A stretch of 64,000 nucleotides of DNA from CAWGHZ01 sp963822575 (GTDB taxonomy: Bacteria > Pseudomonadota > Alphaproteobacteria > MPNO01 > DASWLB01), in NCBI GenBank assembly GCA_963822575.1, contig CAWGHZ010000007.1:1302001-1366000 (forward strand), read 5' to 3'. The position numbers were made by a program, and so were the translations under genes. Below are positions 1 through 8,519 of this stretch, in pieces. The notes under the pieces are model-generated. The model worked only from the letters and a program-made list of their open reading frames with translations, made no database searches and was not told the origin of the DNA. Numbering within the stretch: position 1 is the first letter of the stretch; the number at the start of each line of letters is the position of its first letter.

Positions 1-862
1 GTTGCGCGCGCGGTCGGAATCCTCCTCGCCCATGCCGGGCAGCATCTCCTCCTGCGCCTGCTGGAGCGCCGCGTCGTCGCCGTCCTCGGCGTCGGCGTCC
101 TGCATCTCGCCGGACGGCGTGCCGGACATCTCGGTCGATTCGTCCTCGCCCTCGCCCTCGCCGGACTCGGCGTCCGACGCGCTCTCCTCCGAGGACTCGT
201 CGCCCTCGGACTCGTCGGACTGCGCGTCCGAATCCTCGTCGCGCAAATCGAGATGGGCGAGCACCTGGTTCAGCACCTTGGCGTAGGCGGCCTGGTCCTC
301 GACGGCGCGGTTGAGCGCCGACATGTCGGCGCCGATACGCGTATCGAGCCATTCGCGCCAGAAATCGACGGCGCGGCCGGCCGTCTCGGGCGGCGGCTCG
401 CCGGTCAGGCGCTCGCGCGCGAGGTAGCGCACGGCTTCAGCCAGCGGCACGTCGCCCTGCGACTCGGCCCGGCCGAGACCCGAGGCGCGGCAGCGCTCCT
501 CGGAGGCGGCGGCGAGGTTGGCCGCGACGCCGGCCATCCGGCGCGCGCCCAGCGTCTCGACGCGCACCTGCTCCAGCGCGTTGAACACCGCGGCCGCCGC
601 CTCGCCGTGCGGCGCGAGGCGCCCGTGCACGGCCGGGTCGTGGTAGCGCAGCGACAACGCCATCGAGTTCCGCCTCGCCGCGCAATCGCCGCACCTCGAC
701 CGGCGAGAAGTCTCGCGACGGCACGGGCAGGCGCGCCTGCGCCTCGGTCAGCCGCGCCTCGGCGCCGAACGTGACGGAGACGTCGTCGCGCTCGGCCATG
801 GCACGCATGGCCGCGGCGGTCACCCGCCGGAACGCCTCGATGGGATGCTCCTCGCCGGCCAC
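1..862 (-). CDS. cobT: Cobaltochelatase subunit CobT (partial, one frameshift)
   Basis: CobT is a subunit of the ATP-dependent cobaltochelatase CobNST, which inserts cobalt into hydrogenobyrinic acid a,c-diamide in the aerobic cobalamin pathway. The visible N-terminal part opens with an EEHPIEAF stretch and then carries a long Asp/Glu/Ser-rich acidic segment typical of CobT. The gene runs off the left edge, so the C-terminal VWA/MIDAS domain is not visible. The frame shifts by one extra base at GAGTTC 665-670: upstream the frame reads to RRLRGEA, downstream it continues as SMALSLRYHDP. Removing one T restores a continuous frame. It lies 8 bases after cobS in the same direction, as expected for a cobS-cobT operon. 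Identity is secure. The frameshift is probably a sequence error, but a real mutation cannot be excluded. Confidence 0.85.
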
Positions 863-870
863 GTGCGCCT

Positions 871-1872
871 CTACTTCCGCTTCGCGACCACCGACTCAGC
901 GAGATCGGTATTGAAGCAGCGCTGATAGTACTCGGCGACGATCGGCCGCTCCAGCTCGTCGCACTTGTTGAGGAAGGTGAGCCGGAACGCCGCCCCGAGG
1001 TCGTCGAACAGCCGCGCGTTCTCCGCCCAGGTGATCACCGTGCGCGGCGACATCACGGTCGAGATGTCGCCCGCCATGAATCCCTGGCGCGTCAGGTCGG
1101 CGACGTTGACCATGTTGGAGATGGTCTTGCGCCCGGTGTCGGTATCGTAGGACGGCACCTTGGCGAGCACGATGCGCACCTCGGCGTCGTGCGGCAGGTA
1201 GTTCAGCGTGGTCACCAGGTTCCAGCGGTCCATCTGGCCCTGGTTGAGCTGCTGCGTACCGTGATAGAGGCCCGTGGTGTCGCCGAGCCCGACCGTGTTC
1301 GAGGTCGAGAACAGGCGGAAGGCCGCGTGCGGATGGATCACCCGGTTCTGGTCGAGAAGCGTCATCCGCCCGTCGACCTCCAGTACGCGCTGGATGACGA
1401 ACATCACATCGGGCCGGCCGGCGTCGTACTCGTCGAACACCAGCGCCACCGGGTTCTGCACCGCCCAGGGGAGAATCCCCTCGCGGAACTCGGTCACCTG
1501 CTGGCCGTCGCGCAGCACGATGGCGTCCTTGCCGATCAGGTCGATGCGGCTGATGTGGCTGTCCAGGTTGACGCGCACGCACGGCCAGTTGAGCCGCGCC
1601 GCCACCTGCTCGATATGGGTCGACTTGCCGGTGCCGTGATAGCCCTGGATCATCAGGCGCCGGTTGTGCGCGAACGCCACCAGGATGGCGAGGGTGGTGT
1701 CGTGGTCGAAGCAGTACGCGTCGTCGACCGGCGGCACGTGCTCCGAGGGCTGGCTGTAGGCCGGCACCTGCATGTCGTTGTCGAGGCCGAACACCTGGCG
1801 CACCGAAAGCTTGATATCGGGCGCCCCCTCGGGCAGTGCCGCCAGCTCGGCTCGGGACGGGGCTTTTGCCAT
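871..1872 (-). CDS. cobS: Cobaltochelatase subunit CobS
   Basis: CobS is the AAA+ ATPase subunit of cobaltochelatase and works with CobT as a chaperone-like motor for CobN. The product is 333 residues, the usual length. A Walker A motif (GYHGTGKS) lies at about residues 77-84 and a Walker B (ALVFDEYD) at about 143-150; arginine-rich sensor regions follow. The ATG at 1872 is chosen because the protein starts MAKAPSR, matching the family N-terminus; the open frame continues far upstream but that part is only antisense to the J-domain gene. It sits between the J-domain gene and cobT, a conserved alphaproteobacterial order, and is probably cotranscribed with both. CobN is not in this window. Confidence 0.95.
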   Translation of the reverse strand: MAKAPSRAELAALPEGAPDIKLSVRQVFGLDNDMQVPAYSQPSEHVPPVDDAYCFDHDTTLAILVAFAHNRRLMIQGYHGTGKSTHIEQVAARLNWPCVRVNLDSHISRIDLIGKDAIVLRDGQQVTEFREGILPWAVQNPVALVFDEYDAGRPDVMFVIQRVLEVDGRMTLLDQNRVIHPHAAFRLFSTSNTVGLGDTTGLYHGTQQLNQGQMDRWNLVTTLNYLPHDAEVRIVLAKVPSYDTDTGRKTISNMVNVADLTRQGFMAGDISTVMSPRTVITWAENARLFDDLGAAFRLTFLNKCDELERPIVAEYYQRCFNTDLAESVVAKRK

Positions 1873-1913
1873 GAAACCTTGTTTCCTTTCTTGTCTGTCT
1901 TTGCTTTGCGCGC

Positions 1914-2540
1914 TCAACCGGCGCCGCCGCGGCTCGTCAGGGTGGAATAGGCCTGGTTGATGACCTTCAGTCGCTCCTCCGACGCGCGGTCGCCGCCGTT
2001 GGCGTCGGGGTGGTGGCGCTTCACCAACTCCTTGTAGCGCGATTTGATGGCGGCGATGGTCACCGAGCCGGAAAGCTGCATCACGGCCAGCGCGCGCTCG
2101 CGCTCGCTCTGGGGCCGCTCGCGGCGCGACTGCCAGCCCTTGCCGCCGCCGTCCCCGTTCGTGCCGTTCGCCCCGTCGCGGTCGGACTTCGCGCCGCCGA
2201 ACAGATCGAACGGGTCGCTGAAATGCGGCGCGCCGTTGCGCCTCGCCCCGCGCCATACGCCGAACGGCCAGGAGGGGCGCTGCCACGTGGTGTCGGCCCG
2301 GATCTGCGCCTCCATCTCTGCCTCGGACATACCGGCGAAGTAGTTCCACGAGGCGTTGTAGGCGCGCACGTGGTCGAGGCAGAACAGGTAATAGCGCGAG
2401 AGCTCGTCGCGGCCGCGCGGCGCGCGGTATTCGCCGGCGTTCGGGCAGCCGGGGATGTCGCAGACATGCACCTGCGCTTCCGGCGCACCTGGGTTGCGCA
2501 GCGGCGGCAGGTCTCGCTGGGACTGACGATTCGTCGCCAT
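1914..2540 (-). CDS. J-domain (DnaJ-like) protein upstream of cobS
   Basis: A 208-residue protein with a C-terminal J domain (about residues 150-205) that contains the HPD tripeptide within KRHHPDANGG, so it should stimulate an Hsp70 ATPase. The N-terminal part has a CDIPGC motif and aromatic residues and resembles the uncharacterised region of alphaproteobacterial J proteins found beside cobS. The start at 2540 gives MATNRQSQ; an ATG three codons upstream is also possible. It ends 41 bases before cobS on the same strand, suggesting an operon, and diverges from bolA. A link to folding or assembly of the AAA+ chelatase is an inference from position only. Confidence 0.85.
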   Translation of the reverse strand: MATNRQSQRDLPPLRNPGAPEAQVHVCDIPGCPNAGEYRAPRGRDELSRYYLFCLDHVRAYNASWNYFAGMSEAEMEAQIRADTTWQRPSWPFGVWRGARRNGAPHFSDPFDLFGGAKSDRDGANGTNGDGGGKGWQSRRERPQSERERALAVMQLSGSVTIAAIKSRYKELVKRHHPDANGGDRASEERLKVINQAYSTLTSRGGAG

Positions 2541-2650
2541 CACCGCCAGTATGGTGACGTGCACGGCCGCTGACAAGCGCAGGAACGCGCGGTTTTGGCT
2601 TGCACGCGCGCGGCTTGACTTGCGTCGCTCGGCGCCGAAGATCGGGAGGC

Positions 2651-2932
2651 ATGACGGTCGCCGATACGATCCGCGACAAGCTCGCCGCCGCCTTCCACCC
2701 CACCGCGCTGGAGGTGCTCGACGAGTCGCATCGCCATGCTGGCCATGCCGGTGCGCGCGAGGGCGGCGAGACGCATTTCCGTGTCGCCATCGTCTCCGCC
2801 GCGTTCGCCGGCCAGAGCCGCATCGCGCGTCATCGCGCTGTCCACCAGGCGCTGGCGGCCGAGCTGGCCGGCGGGGTTCACGCCCTCTCGGTCGAGGCGC
2901 GGACCCCGGACGAGGCCCAGCGGAACGCCTGA
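2651..2932 (+). CDS. bolA: BolA family protein
   Basis: A 93-residue BolA-type protein. BolA proteins partner with monothiol glutaredoxins in iron-sulfur trafficking and also act as stress-linked transcription factors. The family core is plain: the ETHFRVAIVS strand, the F-G-S helix start and the RHR-V helix leading to the C-terminal strand. The ATG at 2651 follows a GGGAGG ribosome-binding site. It is transcribed divergently from the J-domain/cobS/cobT operon, an arrangement common in alphaproteobacteria. Whether it belongs to the BolA or the YrbA/IbaG branch cannot be settled by eye. Confidence 0.9.
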   Translation: MTVADTIRDKLAAAFHPTALEVLDESHRHAGHAGAREGGETHFRVAIVSAAFAGQSRIARHRAVHQALAAELAGGVHALSVEARTPDEAQRNA

Positions 2933-2959
2933 AGGGCGGCCGCGCCGTCCGGCACGGAC

Positions 2960-3000
2960 ACAACCTGTGGTTGACTTGTGGCCCAATCAGGTTGTATATC
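2960..3000 (+). promoter_or_regulatory. Sigma-70-like promoter overlapped by an 8-bp inverted repeat
   Basis: TTGACT at 2971-2976 and TATATC at 2995-3000 (or GTATAT at 2994) form a -35/-10 pair with 17-18 bp spacing, unusually AT-rich for this region. A perfect inverted repeat, ACAACCTG at 2960-2967 and CAGGTTGT at 2988-2995, brackets the -35 element and touches the -10. The downstream gene encodes a ribbon-helix-helix protein, a fold that often binds such repeats, so autoregulation is a reasonable guess but is untested. Confidence 0.5.
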
Positions 3001-3065
3001 CATAGAAGTTTGCATCGAATGCGTGTAAAAGCCGTTCCAAGCCACAGCCAGGGAGAGGGTTGGCC

Positions 3066-3407
3066 ATGAGCACGCTTGTCAGCCGCAACGTCACCGTCGC
3101 CGGACATCGCACCAGCGTGCGGATGGAGCCTCCGATGTGGCGTGCCCTCGCCGACATTTGCCGGCGCGAGCGCCAGTCGGTGCACGAGATCTGCACGGCG
3201 ATCGACGCGCGGCGCGATGCCTCCACGCTCACGGCGGCGCTGCGCGTCTTCATCATGGACTATTTCCGGTTGGCTGCCACCGAGGACGGGCATCTGCGCG
3301 CCGGCCATGGCTTCGGCGTCACGCACCCCGTCGAGCCCTTCGCGCCGCCGGCCCTGCGCGCGGACGCGCCGCGTCCGGAGCCATTCCGCCTCAGCGCGTC
3401 GCGGTAG
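3066..3407 (+). CDS. Ribbon-helix-helix domain protein (RHH_4 type)
   Basis: A 113-residue protein whose central part (about residues 5-70) matches the RHH_4 pattern: a strand with SRNVTVAGHRTSVRMEP, a helix beginning MWRALADI, and a second helix in which LTAALRVFIMDYF closes the domain. RHH_4 proteins are widespread in alphaproteobacteria but poorly characterised; the fold suggests DNA binding as a dimer. The Pro/Ala-rich C-terminal tail has no recognisable domain. The ATG at 3066 follows GGGAGAGG; a TTG two codons earlier is less likely. It has its own promoter, with an inverted repeat across it. Confidence 0.8.
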   Translation: MSTLVSRNVTVAGHRTSVRMEPPMWRALADICRRERQSVHEICTAIDARRDASTLTAALRVFIMDYFRLAATEDGHLRAGHGFGVTHPVEPFAPPALRADAPRPEPFRLSASR

Positions 3408-3461
3408 ATCCCGCCCGCGGGCCACGGCCCGCCCGGAAACATCTTGCCCATCCGGTCCCCG

Positions 3462-3482
3462 ATTGAGACAATGCGTCTCAAT
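3462..3482. promoter_or_regulatory. Perfect 8-bp dyad, operator-like, upstream of the TAXI-TRAP genes
   Basis: ATTGAGAC (3462-3469) and GTCTCAAT (3475-3482) are exact reverse complements separated by five bases, ending 17 bases before the ATG of the TAXI substrate-binding protein. The half-site and spacing look like a dimeric repressor operator. No regulator gene lies next to it, so the cognate protein (GntR, IclR or TetR type) is unknown. Confidence 0.55.
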
Positions 3483-3499
3483 AACAGGGAGACACGGTC

Positions 3500-4468
3500 A
3501 TGAAAGCGAGAACGATCCTCTTCTCGATGGTGGCGCTCGTCGTCGGCACGGCGACGGCGTCGGCCCAGACGGTTGGCATCGCGGCCGGACGACAGGGCTT
3601 CTGGACCTATTCGACCGGCGCCGCGATCTCGAAGGTCGCCTCCGACGCCGGCATCAACATGCGCGTGCAGCCCTTCAGCGGCACCAGCGTCTATGTGCCC
3701 GAGGTGAATGCCGGCGACATGCAGTTCGGCCTCGCCAACGAGAACGAGACCTCGTTCGCCGTGCACGGCAAGGTACTGTATGAGGGCAAGCCGCAGCGCA
3801 ACCTCCGCGTCGTGGCGGTGATCGCGCCGCTGACGGCGGCGCTCTTCGTCAAGAAGGACTCGCCGATCAAGACGCTGAAGGACGTCAAGGGCAAGCGCGT
3901 CGCCTCGGGCTATGGCAGCCAAAAGGTTGTCGAGCTGATCCTCAAAGGGTTCCTCGAGAATGCCGGCCTCACCGAGAGCGACATCCAGCCCGTACCGGTG
4001 CCCAACGTGGTGCGCGGCGCCGACGACTTCGCCGCCGGCAAGGTCGACTGCTTTAGCTTCGCGCTGGGCGCGGGCGCCGTGACCAAGGTCGACGCCTCGG
4101 TCGGCGGCGTGCGCGTGCTGCCGATCGACCCGTCGCCCAAGGGCATGGCCGCGATGCACAAGTATTTGCCGGCGGGCTTTGCTGACAAGGTGGCGCCGCG
4201 CAAGGGGCGAGTGGGTGTGCTCGAACCGACCTGGCTCTACTCCTACGAATACCTCGTGCTGGCCAGCACCAAGACGCCCGAGAAGATGGTCTACACCCTG
4301 GCCAAGGCGCTGCACGATCACAAGGCGGACCTCGAATCCTCGTTCAAGCCGCTGCAGGACTTCGACCCCGATCACATGGTGCGGTCGTGGGAGGGCGTGC
4401 AGTTCCATCCCGGCGCGATCAAGTACTACAAGGAAATCGGCCAGTGGCCGCCGAAGTCGCAGAGCTGA
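3500..4468 (+). CDS. TAXI family TRAP transporter substrate-binding protein
   Basis: A 322-residue periplasmic binding protein with a Sec signal peptide (about residues 1-22, ending ASAQ). TAXI proteins deliver substrates such as glutamate or small carboxylates to a fused TRAP permease. Family features include the early G-R-Q-G-F-W-T-Y-S segment, the LANENE segment near residue 80, and the central KGKRVASGYGSQ loop. The ATG at 3500 follows AGGGAGA. It lies 15 bases before the fused permease on the same strand, so the two form one importer. A palindromic operator-like site sits just upstream. The substrate cannot be told from sequence. Confidence 0.9.
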   Translation: MKARTILFSMVALVVGTATASAQTVGIAAGRQGFWTYSTGAAISKVASDAGINMRVQPFSGTSVYVPEVNAGDMQFGLANENETSFAVHGKVLYEGKPQRNLRVVAVIAPLTAALFVKKDSPIKTLKDVKGKRVASGYGSQKVVELILKGFLENAGLTESDIQPVPVPNVVRGADDFAAGKVDCFSFALGAGAVTKVDASVGGVRVLPIDPSPKGMAAMHKYLPAGFADKVAPRKGRVGVLEPTWLYSYEYLVLASTKTPEKMVYTLAKALHDHKADLESSFKPLQDFDPDHMVRSWEGVQFHPGAIKYYKEIGQWPPKSQS

Positions 4469-4483
4469 TCCGAGCGCACAAGC

Positions 4484-6461
4484 TTGAACGACACGCCTGA
4501 AGCCGAGGCCGAGGGCGCCAAGGCGTCGGCGCCCTTCTGGCTTCGCGCGATCACCGCTACCCTCGCGTTCCTGCTGGCGGGCGGCGCGCTCGGCTGGTCT
4601 GCCGACATCTACCGCGACTGGTTCGGCCTGGTCGCCTACACCGAGCAGTTCCTCGCCTCGGTGCTCGCCCTCGCCGTCCCGCTCGCGATCCTGTCGCTGC
4701 CGGCGAAGCGCGGCACCGCACGTACGCACCTGCCCTGGTACGACGCCGTCGCCGCGCTGGTCGGCCTCGTCGCCGGATTCTACATGGCGGTCACCTATCC
4801 GCGCCTGTCGGAGGAGATGACCTATTTGCCGCTCGACGGGCTGATCTCCGGCGGGATCATGGTGGCGCTGGCGCTCGAAGGGCTGCGCCGCGCCGTCGGC
4901 ATGGTGCTGTTCGTGCTGGCGCTGGCGTTCATCGCCTACGCCGCGGTCGGCTACCTGGTGCCGGGCCAGTTGTCCGGCCGGCCGATCGAGTTCGCCAAGC
5001 TCGTCTACTACCTCGCCTGGGACCAGTCGGCGATGCTTGGCCTGCCGATGCAGATCGGCTCGACCATCGTCGTCGCCTTCGTGTTCTTCGGCCAGATCCT
5101 GTTCAAGTCCGGCGGCTCGTCGTTCTTCACCGACACCTCGCTCGCCCTGATGGGCCGGTTCCGCGGCGGCTCAGCCAAGATCGCGATCACCGCCTCGGCC
5201 CTGTTCGGCTCGATCTCCGGCTCGGCCGTGTCCAACGTGGTGGCGACCGGCGTCATCACCATCCCCTTGATGCGCCAGGGCGGCTATCCCGCCCACCTCG
5301 CCGGCGCGATCGAGGCGGTGGCCTCGACCGGCGGACAGCTCATGCCGCCGGTGATGGGCGCGGCGGCCTTCCTGATGGCCGAGTTCCTGCAGGTGCCCTA
5401 CACCGACGTGGTGGTGGCAGTGGTGATCCCGTCGCTCCTCTACTATGTCGGGCTGTTCATCACCGCCGATCTGGAGGCGGCGAAGAACGGCATCGAGCGC
5501 GTGCCCGAGTTCGCGCATCCCGGCGATCCGCGGCGTGCTCAAGGCGGGCTGGTACTTCCCGATCCCGTTCGTCGTGCTGATCATCGCCCTGTTCTCGTGG
5601 AACCTGCGGCCGGAGCTCGCGGCGATCTATGCCGCCCTCACATTGATCGCGTTCAACCTCGTGCTGGGCTTCCGCGGCAAGCGCATGAGCCTGACCGACC
5701 TGTTCGAGGCGGTGCGCGAGACGGGGTCGTCCTCGATCGAGATATTGATGATCACCGGCGCGGCGGGCTTCATCATCGGCGCGCTCGACATCTCCGGGCT
5801 GGGGTTCGGGCTCACCTTGATCCTCGTGCAGATCGGCTCGTCGAGTCTCGTCGTGCTGCTCGCCCTCGCCGCCCTCGTCTGCATCGTGCTCGGGCTCGGC
5901 ATGCCGACCGCGGGCGTCTACGTGCTGCTCGCCGCGCTGGTCGCGCCGGCGCTGGTCAAGATGGGCATCTCGCCGATGGCGGCGCATCTTTACGTGCTCT
6001 ATTTCGGCATGCTGTCGATGATCACCCCGCCGGTGGCGATCGCCGCCTACGCGGCCGCAAGCCTCGCGGGCGCCGACGCGATGCGCACCGGCCTCGCCGC
6101 CGTCAGGTTCGGCTGGACGGCGTTCGTCATGCCGTTCCTGTTCATCGCCTCGCCGTCGCTCCTGATGGTCGGCACCCCCGCGCAGATCGTCTGGGCGGCG
6201 GCGACCGCGGCGGCCGGTGTGTGGCTCGCCTGCGTCGGCGTCGTCGGCTATCTGGTGCGGCCGATCGGCCGGCCGACGCGGCTCGCCGCCATTGCCGCCG
6301 GGCTGATGATGCTGGTGCCGGCCGATGCCTTCCCCGGCGCCTGGGCCACCGACGCCGCCGGAATCGCGTTGGGCATCGCTGTTGCCGGGCGCGAGTTCGC
6401 CTGGCGCCGACGCAGTCGCGGCGAGCCGCAGCCGGCGATCGCCTCTACCCCATCTCCCTGA
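4484..6461 (+). CDS. TRAP transporter fused permease, TAXI-type (one frameshift)
   Basis: This is the membrane partner of the upstream TAXI binding protein: a fused DctQ/DctM-type permease of about 658 residues with many membrane helices. The N-terminal third holds the small-subunit-like helices. The DctM-like core begins near the GSISGSAVSNVVATG segment, and the second half carries GLGMPTAGVYVLL. The frame breaks at GAGTTC 5507-5512: upstream reads GIERVPE, downstream continues RIPAIRGVLKAGWYF. One extra base explains this exactly, and deleting a T restores GAGTC. The proposed start is TTG at 4484, as no ATG fits. The end overlaps the convergent smpB by 17 bases. Confidence 0.88.
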
Positions 6462-6915
6462 CGAGGCGCGCCTTCTGGCGCTGCCAGTCGAGCTCCTTCT
6501 CGCGCTCGCGCTTGTCGTGCTTGCGCCGCCCCTTGGCGAGGCCGAGCTCGGCCTTGGCGATGCCGCGCTTGTTGAAATAGATCTTGAGCGGCACGAGGGT
6601 CATGCCCTCGCGCTGCACCGCGCCGGCGAGCTTGGCGATCTCGCGCCTTTTGAGGAGCAGCTTGCGCGGCCGGCGCGGCTCGTGCCCGCCGTCGCGCGCC
6701 TGGCCGTACTCGCTGATATGGGCGTTGACCAGCCAGATCTCGCCGCCCTTCACGCTGGCATAGGCCTCGTTGATGTTGCCCTTGCCGGCGCGCAGCGATT
6801 TCACCTCGCTGCCGGTGAGCATCAGTCCGGCCTCGAGCGTGTCCTCGATGAAGTATTCGTGGCGGGCCTTGCGGTTCTGCGCGGCGACGCGCTGCGCCTC
6901 CGGTTCTCGCGCCAT
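6445..6915 (-). CDS. smpB: SsrA-binding protein SmpB
   Basis: SmpB binds tmRNA and brings it to stalled ribosomes for trans-translation. The 156-residue product has the expected features: the RKARHEYFIEDTLEAG N-terminus, the LTGSEVKSLRAGKGN motif, and the basic C-terminal tail (KGRRKHDKREREKELD) that enters the mRNA channel. The ATG at 6915 gives MAREPEAQ. It lies 11 bases downstream of dapA on the same strand, a common alphaproteobacterial pairing. No tmRNA gene is visible in this window. Confidence 0.96.
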   Translation of the reverse strand: MAREPEAQRVAAQNRKARHEYFIEDTLEAGLMLTGSEVKSLRAGKGNINEAYASVKGGEIWLVNAHISEYGQARDGGHEPRRPRKLLLKRREIAKLAGAVQREGMTLVPLKIYFNKRGIAKAELGLAKGRRKHDKREREKELDWQRQKARLVREMG

Positions 6916-6926
6916 CGGAGCTCCGG

Positions 6927-7802
6927 CTAGTTGAGGAGCCCGGCCGAGGTCATCGCCTCCCTGACCACGGCGCGCGCGCGCTCCGAGGCGGGGACCATCG
7001 GCAGGCGCACCTCGTCGGTCGACTTGCCGAGGAGGCTCGCCCCGTACTTCACCGGCGCCGGGCTCGTCTCGCAGAACAGGCCGGAATGCAAAGGCATCAG
7101 CCGCTCGTTGAGGCGCATCGCCTTGTCGATCGCGCCCTCCTGCCAGGATTTGTGCATCTCCGCCATCTCGCGCGGCGCGACGTTGGCGGTGACTGAGATG
7201 CAGCCGTGCCCGCCTTGCGCCATGAAGCCGAGCTGGGTGACGTCCTCGCCCGAGAGCTGGACGAAATCCGCGCCGCACGCCATGCGCTGCAGCGTGGCGC
7301 GCGCGACCTGGGCGGTCGCGTCCTTGACGCCGACGATGTTCGGCAGCTTGGCGAGCCGAGCCATGGTCTCGACCGACATGTCGATCACGCAGCGCGCCGG
7401 GATATTATAGATGATGATCGGGAGGTCGACCGCGTCGTTGATCGCCTTGTAGTGCTGGTAGAGCCCTTCCTGGGTCGGCTTGTTGTAGTAGGGCGTGACG
7501 ACCAGCGCGGCGTCGGCGCCCGCCTCCTTGGCGTGGCGGGTGAGCGCGATCGCCTCCTCCGTCGAGTTCGAGCCGGTGCCGGCGATCACCGGCACGCGCC
7601 CGCGCGCGACGGCGATGCAGAGCTCGGTCACCCGGCGGTGCTCCTCGTGGCTCAAGGTGGGCAATTCGCCCGTGGTGCCGCACGGCACGACGCCGTGTGT
7701 GCCCTCGGTGATCTGCCAGTCGACAAACGCCTCGAACGCCTTCTCGTCCACCGCCCCGTTCCGGAACGGCGTGATCAGCGCGCAGAGCGATCCCTTGAAC
7801 AT
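6927..7802 (-). CDS. dapA: 4-hydroxy-tetrahydrodipicolinate synthase
   Basis: DapA condenses pyruvate with aspartate semialdehyde in the diaminopimelate/lysine pathway, supplying peptidoglycan and lysine. The product is 291 residues, the normal length. The pyruvate-binding GTTGE motif, the catalytic tyrosine in VTPYYNKPTQEG and the Schiff-base lysine in GVKDAT are all present. The ATG at 7802 gives MFKGSLCALITPF, the classic start. It heads a dapA-smpB pair, is divergent from the OsmC gene, and connects functionally with lysA at 51458. Confidence 0.96.
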   Translation of the reverse strand: MFKGSLCALITPFRNGAVDEKAFEAFVDWQITEGTHGVVPCGTTGELPTLSHEEHRRVTELCIAVARGRVPVIAGTGSNSTEEAIALTRHAKEAGADAALVVTPYYNKPTQEGLYQHYKAINDAVDLPIIIYNIPARCVIDMSVETMARLAKLPNIVGVKDATAQVARATLQRMACGADFVQLSGEDVTQLGFMAQGGHGCISVTANVAPREMAEMHKSWQEGAIDKAMRLNERLMPLHSGLFCETSPAPVKYGASLLGKSTDEVRLPMVPASERARAVVREAMTSAGLLN

Positions 7803-7922
7803 GGCCTGTCTCCCTTCCGGCCACCATAATCCCGGGTCCGGATGCGGGCAAGGCCGGGCCTCGCGCGCGGGCGGTGCGATGGCGTAAGCTCGGCACGACT
7901 CCGGCCGCAGAACGAGGGGACA

Positions 7923-8390
7923 ATGGCCAAAACGCATCGCTACGAGGTGACGGTCGAATGGACCGGCAACAAGGGCACCGGCACGTCGGGCTACCGCGCC
8001 TACGACCGCGACTACGAAATCACGTCAGGCACCAAGCCGCCGGTCGCGGGCTCGTCCGACCCCGCCTTCCGCGGCGATGCGGCGCGCTGGTGTCCGGAGG
8101 AGCTCCTGGTCGCCGCGCTCGCGGCCTGCCACAAGCTGTGGTACCTGCACCTCTGCGCCGTCGCCGGCGTGATCGTCACCGACTATGTCGACCGCGCCGC
8201 GGGTGAGGCCGAGATGAACCCCGACGGGACGGGCCGGTTCGTCCGCGCCGTGCTGAAGCCGGAGGTCACCATCGCGCCCGATTCCGACGCGGACAAGGCG
8301 CTGGCGCTGCACAAGGACGCGCACGCGAAGTGCCTCATCGCGCTCTCGGTCAACTTCCCCGTCGAACACGCGCCCGAGATCAGGACGTAG
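7923..8390 (+). CDS. OsmC family peroxiredoxin-like protein
   Basis: A 155-residue OsmC-fold protein. OsmC/Ohr proteins reduce organic hydroperoxides through two conserved cysteines. Both are visible here, in AALAACHKLW and in AHAKCLIALS, in the normal positions for the OsmC subfamily. It is a single-domain protein of typical size. The ATG at 7923 is preceded by GAGGGGAC. It is divergent from dapA and 129 bases before the transglycosylase. No MarR/OhrR regulator is adjacent. Assignment to OsmC rather than Ohr is by overall look. Confidence 0.88.
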   Translation: MAKTHRYEVTVEWTGNKGTGTSGYRAYDRDYEITSGTKPPVAGSSDPAFRGDAARWCPEELLVAALAACHKLWYLHLCAVAGVIVTDYVDRAAGEAEMNPDGTGRFVRAVLKPEVTIAPDSDADKALALHKDAHAKCLIALSVNFPVEHAPEIRT

Positions 8391-8409
8391 TCGACCCGGT
8401 CCGGTCCGG

Positions 8410-8439
8410 TTGCACCGCCCCGGCCGGGTCCCGTAAAAT
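8410..8439 (+). promoter_or_regulatory. Sigma-70-like promoter before the lytic transglycosylase
   Basis: TTGCAC at 8410-8415 and TAAAAT at 8434-8439 with an 18-base spacer make a recognisable housekeeping promoter in an otherwise GC-rich gap, about 80 bases upstream of the chosen GTG start. It is a visual match only. Confidence 0.4.
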
Positions 8440-8519
8440 GCGGTCGCACGTGCAAGGGTTTGGCAACAAATAGCCGGCAGGCTCAGAGGCGGGGCCTGCC
8501 GCCCGCGGGGTGTGGGAAC

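Noticed and set aside
2..286. Ser/Pro-rich open frame on the + strand at the window edge
   Set aside because: It is the antisense of the acidic Asp/Glu/Ser segment of CobT.
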